The notes beneath the pieces were generated by a model, which saw only the letters and a program-made list of their open reading frames with translations, did no database searches and had not been told where the DNA came from. A program made the position numbers and the translations under genes. A stretch of 64,000 nucleotides of DNA from Lachnospiraceae bacterium. GTDB taxonomy: Bacteria > Bacillota > Clostridia > Lachnospirales > Lachnospiraceae. Where the stretch lies: positions 1 to 64,000 of the forward strand of contig WRBB01000010.1 of the NCBI GenBank assembly GCA_009779895.1, written 5' to 3'. Of this stretch, positions 1 to 7,440 are shown piece after piece. Position 1 is the first letter of the stretch; the number at the start of each line of letters is the position of its first letter.

Positions 1-48
1 AGCGCAGGCAGAGTGCTGATTACAAATTAGCTGCTTGCCGTTATGTGT

Positions 49-121
49 GCCGATGTAGCTCAATTGGCAGAGCAGCTGATTTGTAATCAGCAGGTTATCG
101 GTTCAAGTCCGATCATCGGCT
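49..121 (+). tRNA. tRNA-Thr (anticodon TGT)
   Basis: The sequence folds as a complete cloverleaf. The 7-bp acceptor stem pairs GCCGATG (49-55) with CATCGGC (114-120), and the anticodon stem GCTGA/TCAGC encloses the loop TTTGTAA with anticodon TGT at 82-84. A standard T-arm (GTTCAAGTC) is present. CCA is not encoded. It is first in a three-tRNA cluster. Confidence 0.95.
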
Positions 122-167
122 TTTTATCTTAATAAAAGGAATATCGCCAATAAAATTGGCTCAATAA

Positions 168-241
<74 letters not shown>

Positions 242-267
242 CTCAAAGGCGATGATATCGTCTTAAT

Positions 268-340
268 GCCCAGATAGCTCAGTCGGTAGAGCAGTGGACT
301 GAAAATCCACGTGTCGCTGGTTCGATTCCGGCTCTGGGCA
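268..340 (+). tRNA. tRNA-Phe (anticodon GAA)
   Basis: The acceptor stem pairs GCCCAGA (268-274) with TCTGGGC. The anticodon stem GTGGA/TCCAC encloses CTGAAAA with GAA at 301-303. It is the last tRNA of the cluster. A run of seven T follows immediately, before the hairpin at about 420-452. Confidence 0.95.
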
Positions 341-419
341 TTTTTTTGTTGCTTGATATAAAACTGAAATGGAGAAACTCCGTTATTCTGGCGGTGTTAC
401 AGAGCCAATATTTATCTTA

Positions 420-452
420 TAGGGTGTAGCTACGGCTATATCCCTTTTTATT
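420..452 (+). terminator. Probable Rho-independent terminator after the tRNA cluster
   Basis: GGGTGTAGC pairs with GGCTATATCCC with a single bulged T, and the stem is followed by TTTTTATT. It lies between the tRNA cluster and the acyltransferase-like gene, so it probably ends the tRNA transcript. Confidence 0.55.
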
Positions 453-502
453 AGTTTGAGCTAGTAGACAGATGTAACAAATATATTACGGAGGCATTTA
501 TT

Positions 503-1708
503 ATGGAGAAAATTAGTACAGAATTAGACGCAATTGGGCAATATTATGCTTCGACGATTACACCGGATCATCCGGGGCAGTTTATGCTTTCAGCATATTT
601 GAAAGAGACCGTTGACCCGGAAATGCTACAAGAAGCTGTGAATGATGTTATGGGTCGGCTACCGTTTTTATCTGGTTGTATACAGCCAAAATTTTTTTGG
701 TATCACCACAAACTGCTTTCCACGCCACCGCAGATTGTTTGGATGGGGGATGAGTATGTTTTTACCGATTACTACAACAAGGGTGATGGGCATGCTCTGC
801 GTGTGCTTTATGGTGAACGGCATATCACGGTGGAGGCCATTCATAGTGTGGTAGATGGACGTGGGATGGCAAAGGTGATGCAGACCTTGCTAGGGCGATA
901 TTTTGAACGTTTGGGTGTTGTTTTTGAGAAAGGCGGTATGATTGACTGCGCCGCTACCTTTGCGGCAGAGGAATGGGAAGATGCTTATGTGCGTTTTTAT
1001 GACCCTTCAAAGGGGCGGTCAGGGCGCACAGACAAAAAATATCCCAAAGCATACCACCACAAAATCGCAAAGACAGCTCCGCCTCGCGTAATCATAAAGA
1101 CTTTTAATCTTGCAGAGGTCAAAGGGGCGGCAAAAGTACATGGTGCGACCGTTTCAGAATATATGATGGCACAAATTTTTTCAGCCATTGCAGAGGAACG
1201 CAATGCCAATGGATGCAGTAAGCCAATTACGGCAATGGTTCCTGTTGATTGCAGGGCGTTTTTCCCAACAAAAACAATTCGGAATTTTGTTGATAGTGTC
1301 ATCATCACCATGCCGGAAACGGATGATTTTTCTAAGATGATAGCAGGGCTTCGAGCGCAGTTTGCAGAAATTACAACTGAATTTGTCCAAGAGAATATCA
1401 ATGAGTTCCAAAGCTATAAAAACAAGTGGCGATTTTTGCCTCGCATGGTGAAAAAATGGGCATTGTGTCATGTGGGAGACAGTGAAGAGGATGGTTTGAC
1501 AACAACTTTTTCCAGTTTAGGAAAAGTATCTTTGCCGCCTGAAATCGAGGCACGGGTCGCACACATGGCGTTTGTTATTGATGCGGCAGAAGAAGAAATG
1601 CCTATTACGTATGCCAGTGCTGCCACCGGGGATACACTGACCCTTACGGTTACGCTTTGCACAGAAGAGGATGTGTTTGTGCAAAACCTAGTGGCGAGAA
1701 TGATATGA
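503..1708 (+). CDS. CoA-dependent acyltransferase / condensation-superfamily protein (alcohol acetyltransferase-like)
   Basis: A 401-residue cytoplasmic protein whose best landmark is HSVVDG at about residues 114-119. This is the HxxxDG active-site motif of the chloramphenicol-acetyltransferase/condensation-domain superfamily, in which the His acts as general base. The N-terminal stretch (ISTELDAIGQYYAS) and the segment around GRLPFLSGCI resemble the opening strands and helices of alcohol O-acetyltransferase-like proteins. The start is supported by GGAGG nine bases upstream. It appears monocistronic, lying between the tRNA terminator and the terminator at 1781-1830, with no biosynthetic neighbour to suggest an acceptor. 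The superfamily call is firm; the substrate is unknown. Confidence 0.7.
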   Translation: MEKISTELDAIGQYYASTITPDHPGQFMLSAYLKETVDPEMLQEAVNDVMGRLPFLSGCIQPKFFWYHHKLLSTPPQIVWMGDEYVFTDYYNKGDGHALRVLYGERHITVEAIHSVVDGRGMAKVMQTLLGRYFERLGVVFEKGGMIDCAATFAAEEWEDAYVRFYDPSKGRSGRTDKKYPKAYHHKIAKTAPPRVIIKTFNLAEVKGAAKVHGATVSEYMMAQIFSAIAEERNANGCSKPITAMVPVDCRAFFPTKTIRNFVDSVIITMPETDDFSKMIAGLRAQFAEITTEFVQENINEFQSYKNKWRFLPRMVKKWALCHVGDSEEDGLTTTFSSLGKVSLPPEIEARVAHMAFVIDAAEEEMPITYASAATGDTLTLTVTLCTEEDVFVQNLVARMI

Positions 1709-1780
1709 AAGGTGTAAACCATGAGCAAAAATAATACAACGCATAGAGTATACTACTTTTCTTTCGCACGAAAAAAACAA

Positions 1781-1830
1781 AAAAAGCTCTTTCACCCTAG
1801 TGTTTATAAGGGTTGAAGGAGCTTTGTTTA
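1781..1830 (+). terminator. Rho-independent terminator
   Basis: A long stem pairs AAAGCTCTTTCACCCT with AGGGTTGAAGGAGCTTT, with one bulge and a loop of about 10 nt. A-rich sequence precedes it and TTTGTTT follows. It terminates the acyltransferase-like gene and could work in both directions. Confidence 0.85.
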
Positions 1831-1871
1831 ATGAATTTTGTTGTAGTAGAATAGAGCTTATTTTACATTTT

Positions 1872-2030
1872 CTAAAATTTTTTGATTTCTGCCAGTGACA
1901 TTATTTTTTTGCTGAAACCCATGTTGAAAATCGTTTCAATATCACGTAATACCTCATCTCGGTAATCAAAAAGATAGTAGTTTTGCTCAAAGTGAGAGCA
2001 AGAGTATTTCCTAAGGGATTCACAAATTTT
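1872..2030 (-). pseudogene. Transposase C-terminal remnant
   Basis: Reading the minus strand from about 2030 to a TAG at 1872-1874 gives an open stretch containing CSHFEQNYYLFDYRDEVL and ending KKIMSLAEIKKF. This resembles the extreme C-terminus of IS4/IS1634-type transposases of Clostridia (family assignment from memory, uncertain). No N-terminal or catalytic part is present, so it is an IS relic. It lies just downstream of, and in the same orientation as, the truncated sensor gene at 2132-3043, so IS-mediated deletion may have removed that gene's 3' half. At 2041-2118 the plus strand reads NEMAREDLLVKRGMNKYTYY before a stop, which may be another gene scrap of unknown origin. Confidence 0.5.
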
Positions 2031-2131
2031 AGTACTTAATGAGATGGCTAGAGAAGATTTACTTGTTAAACGTGGGATGAATAAATATACATATTATGAG
2101 TTGAAAAAATCAAAGTAAAAATATAGGACGA

Positions 2132-3043
2132 TTATTCCTCCGTCACATTCCAGGTAGCTTCCAAAGACGCAAAGTAATTATCCAGCCCCTCCCAATCCTG
2201 TTCTTTGATCAAATAACCCATGGAAATGAGGATATTTTGATAGTCATGTTTAAATTTGCGCATGGCGGTTTGTTGTGCTTCCATTTGGGTGCTGTAGTCT
2301 TGGAGCAGTTTGTATTCTCTTTCTTTGTGTTTCAAAGCGTTTTTCGCTTGTAAGGCTTTGGTATAAAAAAAGAAGCCGATTAGTAAAACAGCAGGGAATA
2401 TGACCAGAAAAAAGAAGGTTGGTGAGGTGATTAACTCCGTAAGTGTATATTCATAATGCATGGAGGCGGATGCTATTTGCAAAAAGACTAAAATAGCGAT
2501 AGAGAGTATGCTTAAAACGGTGAGGGATTTTTGGTTTTGGCTGATGGATGTTCGTACTTTTTTTGTTGTTTTGTTAAATAAAAGAGCAAAGACAATGACA
2601 AAAATAAAATTAATGAATGCAAATGGTAGCAATTCTAAAAAGTGGAAAAAGTTAGGGGTAGCTTCTGAATAAAAGAATCTTTCCATGTAGGCGGGGAATA
2701 GGAGCGTAAATATTAAGTTCCATGTAAAATTGGCCAATGTACTGACCAACATGACTAGAAATGAGAATGTAGCGGCCTTTTCCTTAGAGTAGGATTTTAA
2801 AAAATAAAAATAAGAAAAAAGACTAAAAATAGGAAAGAGACTGAATATACTTTCCAAAACAAAACCGAGAGAAAAAACAGGCACAATTAGATTAAGGGTA
2901 AAGGAGAAAAGGATGGCAACAAATAAAAGATAAGCATCTGCCTTTAGTTGTACCTTACGTTCCTTGATTAATATTTTAGTGACAAGTATCAAAGAAGCAT
3001 GCATGAGTGTTCCATATAAAAAATTGAAAAAAAATAAGTTCAT
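2132..3043 (-). CDS. AgrC-like sensor, membrane domain plus phospho-acceptor helix, ATPase domain missing
   Basis: A 303-residue protein with about six hydrophobic helices over residues 1-225, then a cytoplasmic coiled helix (LKHKEREYKLLQDYSTQMEA) and the Agr-type acceptor motif FKHDYQN near residue 265. It stops at residue 303, just after the dimerisation helices. The HATPase region (N, G1 and G2 boxes), needed for ATP binding in the AgrC/HPK10 family, is absent, so it cannot autophosphorylate alone. The start follows AAAGGAG. It is the last gene of a minus-strand operon (4613 to 2132) behind a LytTR regulator and a paralogous kinase that has the ATPase domain but no acceptor His. It may be a truncated pseudogene or half of a working hetero-pair. 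Confidence 0.75.
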   Translation of the reverse strand: MNLFFFNFLYGTLMHASLILVTKILIKERKVQLKADAYLLFVAILFSFTLNLIVPVFSLGFVLESIFSLFPIFSLFSYFYFLKSYSKEKAATFSFLVMLVSTLANFTWNLIFTLLFPAYMERFFYSEATPNFFHFLELLPFAFINFIFVIVFALLFNKTTKKVRTSISQNQKSLTVLSILSIAILVFLQIASASMHYEYTLTELITSPTFFFLVIFPAVLLIGFFFYTKALQAKNALKHKEREYKLLQDYSTQMEAQQTAMRKFKHDYQNILISMGYLIKEQDWEGLDNYFASLEATWNVTEE

Positions 3044-3053
3044 AATTCTCCTT

Positions 3054-3815
3054 TCACATCAGCCTTTCGCTTTCCCATGTTTCTAACAGTTTCGGTAGTT
3101 TCCTGCGACTCACAGGGATAATATCCCCATTTATCATGACCACTTCCTTTTTCTTCCGATCTACATGTTTAATTTTTTTCATGTTTACCACGATGGACTT
3201 GTGGCACAAGAAAAATTCCGTTCCAATATCCATGGCATCTTTTAAGGTTCCGCGAAAGACGATATTTTGGGTAGGGGTATAAAGGATTACGTGATGGGGA
3301 AGGTTAGGGTCAGGATTTGCCTCAAAAAATAGAATATCGTCATAAGGGATATTCAAGTTTCGCTCCGGTGTTTTTACAGAAAAATATTTGATATTGGTAT
3401 GCTTACCTTTTAAAAGGCGCAAATAACTTAAATCAATACATTCGATGATTCTTTTTTTAATATGCGTATCCGGGCTATCTTTGATAATATAATCCATAGC
3501 CTCCACCTTAAAGCGAAACACCAAAGGTGCCATCTCCTCTTTGGTGGTAATAAAAACGATGGTGGCTGACAGATCTTTGTTTCTAATCCAAGCAGCCAGT
3601 TCTATGCCATTGATATCCGTGCGCAAATCCACATCCAAAAAATACAAGCCGCTTTGCACAGGGTTTGCTTCTAAATGAGCGGACAATTTTTCCGGCTGTT
3701 CCACAGCCAGAGTAATACCCATATCCAAGTCATTCGTATGAATATATTCGTTTACAATGCTTTTGATTTGATTGAGTTGAATAACATTATCTTCACAAAT
3801 AAAAATCTCTAACAT
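3054..3815 (-). CDS. AgrA/LytTR-family response regulator
   Basis: A 253-residue regulator. The receiver domain (about 1-125) has acidic residues ED near the N-terminus and the putative phospho-acceptor Asp in YFLDVDL. A LytTR DNA-binding domain follows (about 145-250), with IPYDDILFFEA and FFLCHKSIVVNMKKI typical of the fold. Regulators of this class act on quorum-sensing, bacteriocin or surface genes by binding direct repeats. The start codon overlaps the stop codon of the upstream kinase in its restored frame (TGATG, 3817-3813), which indicates translational coupling. Likely targets are the divergent SipW operon, where a direct repeat lies at 4748-4777. No agrB/agrD-like peptide genes were seen. 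Confidence 0.88.
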   Translation of the reverse strand: MLEIFICEDNVIQLNQIKSIVNEYIHTNDLDMGITLAVEQPEKLSAHLEANPVQSGLYFLDVDLRTDINGIELAAWIRNKDLSATIVFITTKEEMAPLVFRFKVEAMDYIIKDSPDTHIKKRIIECIDLSYLRLLKGKHTNIKYFSVKTPERNLNIPYDDILFFEANPDPNLPHHVILYTPTQNIVFRGTLKDAMDIGTEFFLCHKSIVVNMKKIKHVDRKKKEVVMINGDIIPVSRRKLPKLLETWESERLM

Positions 3816-4613
3816 CAGCTCTCATCTCCTATTATCAACATCTGTGTAAATAAATTATCTTCCAGACTGGTGGAAAGCGTGATGTTTGGAGAGGATTGGG
3901 TCAGTTCTTTTAAGTTGTGTAAGCCTAAGCCGCGATTCTCGCCTTTGGTGGAATTTCCCGGCTGAGCCAACGTGTAAAAACAAACGTTCGGGGGGGGGGG
4001 GGTAAGTATTTGATATAATTAGATTGACAGTTTTATTTTCCTTGAAACAAGCTATGGTAAGTTTGCCATAGGTAAGTTCTTCCAAGGCTTCTATGGCATT
4101 GTCCAAGATGATACCTAGTATCCGTACCAAAGTGACGGAATCAGCCGGTATTGCTTCTATTTCTTCATCACATTCAAAAGAAGCATCTATCTTCAAACGT
4201 TGCGCTTTCATTAGTTTTGCAGAAAGGATGCTTTTGATTTCATTTACTTTAATTTTGGTCAAGGCTTCCATAGCAAAGTCAGCCCCGTCAGCCAGAGACC
4301 AAGAAGATTCCACAGCGGAAAAATAGTGCTTTAATGCCGTCCAATCTTTTGTTTTGATCAAATGTTTCATGGAAAGAAAGACAGTTTGATAATCCTGTTC
4401 GAATTTGCGTATGATCGTTTGCTGCTCTTTGATTTGCTCTGTGTAATATTGCAACAGTTGGAATTCTTCTTCTTTATGTAACAAAGCGGTTTTTCGTTGT
4501 AAGTTTTTGGCATAAAATAGAAAACTAATGAGTACCACAGCAGAAAAAATACAAAGAAAAAACATATCCCATGAAATGATGGAAATTAGAAAATTAGAAA
4601 ATATAAATTGCAT
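3815..4613 (-). CDS. AgrC-like kinase with ATPase domain, interrupted by a 13-C tract (phase-OFF as read)
   Basis: Reading from ATG 4613 gives one or two membrane helices (about 1-35), a coiled linker, FEQDYQT where the acceptor motif should be (Gln replaces His), and an N box (LDNAIEAL, about residue 170). A run of 13 G on the plus strand (3990-4002) then shifts the frame, and the product ends early at 3855. Deleting one base continues into LAQPGNSTKGENRGLGLHNL, which contains the GxGL ATP-lid motif of Agr-type kinases, and stops at TGA 3817-3815, overlapping the regulator start. The restored protein is 265 residues. Its linker and helix closely resemble the 2132-3043 protein. Phase variation is inferred; a homopolymer sequencing error cannot be excluded. 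Confidence 0.75.
3990..4002. repeat. 13-G homopolymer inside the kinase gene (candidate contingency tract)
   Basis: Thirteen consecutive G on the plus strand (C on the coding strand) encode a proline run in the kinase ATPase region. A tract of 12, 9 or 15 keeps the full frame; 13 does not. Such runs are rare in low-GC coding DNA and are typical slipped-strand switches. Confidence 0.9.
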
Positions 4614-4747
4614 AGCGATTCCTTTCCCTAAATAAAATAGAACTTAATTCTATTAACCCTTTACCTATCTTTAGAGTACTCTTTTTTTGGATCGTGTGCA
4701 ATATAAAATTTCCTTTTTATTCAATTTGTTTCTTTTGACCAACCGGT

Positions 4748-4777
4748 TGAGACAAAACAAAACCTTATGAGACAAAA
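4748..4777 (+). promoter_or_regulatory. Direct repeat in the divergent intergenic region, candidate LytTR site
   Basis: The 10-mer TGAGACAAAA occurs at 4748-4757 and again at 4768-4777, two helical turns apart. It sits between the minus-strand kinase/regulator operon and the plus-strand SipW gene. LytTR regulators bind short direct repeats with similar phasing, so this is a reasonable operator for the adjacent regulator. A possible -10 (TATAAC) lies just downstream. Inference only. Confidence 0.45.
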
Positions 4778-4861
4778 TTCGCCTATAACAATAAAAATTA
4801 TGTTATTGTGTGTTCCACGAAAGTAAAGAAAAAGAGTTGTCCAAGTAAAAGAGGAAAAAAT

Positions 4862-5467
4862 ATGGAGGGGTCAAAAGTAAAATATCTAAAAGGGATATTA
4901 TTTTATCTGGTTTTGATCGGGATGTTGATTGGGGTATTTTTTTTCACCAGAAATGAAAATGAAACAGGAGCACCGCGTCAATTTTTAGGATTTTCTGCGA
5001 TGCGGGTTTTAACAGGAAGTATGCAAAGTGAAATCCCACAAGATTCTCTTATTATTACCCGGCAAGTTTTACCATGGGAAATCCAAGTAGGAGATGATAT
5101 CACATTTATGGTCAGTGAAACCAGAACAGTCACCCATCGGGTGGTAGGGATTGATGAAAATTTTCAGGGTACGGGCAATTTGGGGTTTCAGACACAGGGC
5201 ATAGAAAACCCTAGTCCGGACAGAGAAATTGTCAGACCGGAAAATGTGGTTGGCCGGGTTGTATGGCATAGTCTACCCCTAGGGCAAATCTTTTATGTTA
5301 TCCAAAGTAATGTGCTCTATTTGGGAATAGGACTGATTTTGTCCATTATTCTAATTGCTGCTCTTAGCGTTGCAATAACACCCAGAAGTAAGGGAGAAGA
5401 ATTGGTCAAGGTAGAGGAAATCAAAGCAGAAATTTATGAGTTGTTAGGCGTAAGTGTTGTGGAGTAA
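4862..5467 (+). CDS. sipW: SipW-type signal peptidase I
   Basis: A 201-residue membrane signal peptidase of the ER/SipW class. There is an N-terminal helix (about 8-28), the catalytic Ser53 in LTGSMQSEIP, and His92 in TVTHRV as the ER-type general base replacing Lys. The domain signature GDDITFM and a C-terminal membrane segment (about 155-180) are present. In Bacillus, SipW processes TasA-like biofilm proteins with a GTxAW-type leader. The two genes downstream have exactly such leaders (GTLAWSS, GTLAWTS), so they are its probable substrates. ATG 4862 is chosen because AGAGG lies seven bases upstream; the frame is open back to 4808 without a better start. It is the first gene of the plus-strand surface cluster. 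Confidence 0.88.
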   Translation: MEGSKVKYLKGILFYLVLIGMLIGVFFFTRNENETGAPRQFLGFSAMRVLTGSMQSEIPQDSLIITRQVLPWEIQVGDDITFMVSETRTVTHRVVGIDENFQGTGNLGFQTQGIENPSPDREIVRPENVVGRVVWHSLPLGQIFYVIQSNVLYLGIGLILSIILIAALSVAITPRSKGEELVKVEEIKAEIYELLGVSVVE

Positions 5468-5589
5468 GTAAGATTTAATAAATGTGAGTACGTCAGAAAC
5501 GAGCATTTTTTAAATAAATAGGTGATTGTACATGTATAATTATCGTCAAGAAACTATAAAACAGGAAAAAAAGTAAGAAAGGGAAAATT

Positions 5590-7231
5590 ATGAGACAAAT
5601 AACAAATTCAACCCATAAAATCAGACGGGGGGGGGGGCAAAGGCTCTCGTAGAAAAAAATTAGCGGTTATAACTGCGGCTGTTGCAGCAGGTGCGATGTT
5701 AATTACCGGGACGCTTGCTTGGAGTAGTATCAGCCAAAGAGCGACGAATCCATTGGAGGGACAGGTTCAACCACCTACAGTAGGAGGTCGTATCCATGAT
5801 CATTTTGATGGAGAGAATAAAGATGTATTTGCTGAAAATTTTGGCGAGACTCCTTTATTCGTAAGAATTCAGTTAAGGGAATTTTTAGAGTTTAATGGGG
5901 TATCCCAAGTAGGTGCAGCAGCAGAACGTGATGATTATCATACCTGGCCGGTTCATAATCCCATAGGAGTAGGAGCAGATGTTGGAGTCAACACCAATGG
6001 AATAGGAAACCATGTGAGTTGGGATATGGGTGGAAGAATTCTTTTCATGCCTACTTTTAATCACAGAACAGAGGGAACCTTAGGTTTACAGACGGAAGCA
6101 TCCGGTTTAGCGATTGATTATATAACGAAAGATCAAACAGCGGCCGGGACCAATGATGGTTCAGCCGGATACTGGAGTGTAGGTGATACTGTTACGGAAA
6201 CCCTTTATTTTGATGGTGGTTCAGTTACAAGAACACACGCTGCAAGAATGCAAATTATACCCAGAAACGATATTACCATTTCTCAGGGTTCCGTAATTAC
6301 TATGGCAGATTGGAACGCTTTAAATAGGCCGGTAGGTTATTTTTGGATTGTTGATGAAGATGGTTGGGCGTACTGGGCTCAGGTTTTGATGCCAGGTTGG
6401 GCAACAAGTAATTTACTTGATGCTATTAATGTGAACATGCCAAACAATGTGGATTGGAACTATGAAATTCATGTAATTGGAGAGTTTGCTACCAGAGAGG
6501 GTTTGGCAGATTGGAGAAACTCTGAGATATCTTCTTTTGGAATGCCATCAGAAAGAGCAGAGGATTTTCTGAGCATGTTTGATAATGTTTTGGATGATAT
6601 CAGTAATTTGGATGTTCGTGATCGCTTTTTTGATGAGGCCGGTTTTGTTTGGCAGATACTTAGAATAGAGACAAATGGTGATATTTTAGTTATTTTAAAC
6701 GAACCTATTGGAAGTTATGCATGGAATCCTGCTAGGAGCTTTGTGACTTATAATTTTGATGGTCCTGTAAATCAAAGGCTTCGCTCTTTTTATAGTGAGA
6801 TAGGTCAAGATATGCGTAATATTGCAAGGTCAGTAAATATTCCGGCAGACTTTCGCGTGGCAGCGCGGTATTTGAATAACCATGATTTTACGCACATTCC
6901 ATGTAGCTTTCAGGGCATGGTGGAAACGTTGCCATTATATTACCCCCAAGAGTGGGATATAGCTGGTGACCTTACATTTGGTTCTCTTGGGATTAGCCAA
7001 CCGGGTATAGAGATTCCATATGCCGGTAATGTATTGTTTAATTTGTCACTGGCGGAAGTAAGCCGTTATATACCAGTGACGTCAGATCGGCAAACGATAC
7101 AGTCTTGGTATCTTCGTTCACCCGGTAATTATGGTGCTCATACGGCTCGTGTAGCTGTTATGGGGGATCGTCAGCATACAAGCTCTGATTTTAGACAGGG
7201 AATGCGCCCGGCACTATGGGTATCACCCTAA
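5590..7231 (+). CDS. SipW-type secreted protein with DUF6273-like C-terminus, interrupted by an 11-G tract (phase-OFF as read)
   Basis: From ATG 5590 (AAAGGG upstream) the frame reads RQITNSTHKIR into 11 G (5627-5637) and then stops at TAG 5650. With 10 G it continues through SRRKKLAVITAAVAAGAMLI and GTLAWSSISQ, a complete SipW-type leader, into one 546-residue protein. The N-terminal module (about 60-300) has GGRIHDHFDGENKD, AENFGETPLFVRIQL and FWIVDEDGWAYWAQ, shared with the proteins at 7441 and 13464. The C-terminal part (about 330-546) resembles DUF6273: FVWQILRIETNGDILVIL, WYLRSPG and the final RPALWVSP. The internal ATG 5696 would lack the positively charged leader, so it is not a convincing native start. 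Confidence 0.78.
5627..5637. repeat. 11-G homopolymer in the leader of the secreted protein (candidate contingency tract)
   Basis: Eleven G directly follow the 12th codon after ATG 5590. With 10 (or 7, or 13) G the leader and body are in frame; with 11 translation ends after 20 codons. The position before the signal-peptide core gives a clean on/off switch. Confidence 0.9.
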
Positions 7232-7440
7232 TCCTTTAAATAGAATCCTTTCTTTCTTTGTATAACGTAAGGTTTCGTTTAAAGGAGAATGTTTGAAATT
7301 TTGTCAACACGTATCAAAAAGCCTAAGTGTTGATAAAACCAAACAGGAAACATGCGTTTATATTATGTAAGAGAAACATAATTTAAACATATAACGAAAC
7401 AAGATAATGATATTAAAGAACAGAAAGGATTCAAGAAACT

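Noticed and set aside
373..423. 17-codon frame before the acyltransferase-like gene
   Set aside because: It overlaps the start of the tRNA terminator region, has no ribosome site and no sign of conservation can be judged.
3990..5637. Treating both G tracts as simple assembly errors
   Set aside because: Not excluded, but both tracts are unusually long for this genome, lie in one locus and sit at positions where a frame switch is effective, so they are reported as candidate contingency loci with the caveat stated.
5696..7231. Start of the secreted protein at the internal ATG 5696
   Set aside because: It lies inside the hydrophobic leader core, lacks a ribosome site and drops the charged n-region; the upstream ATG 5590 with a 10-G tract explains the gene better.
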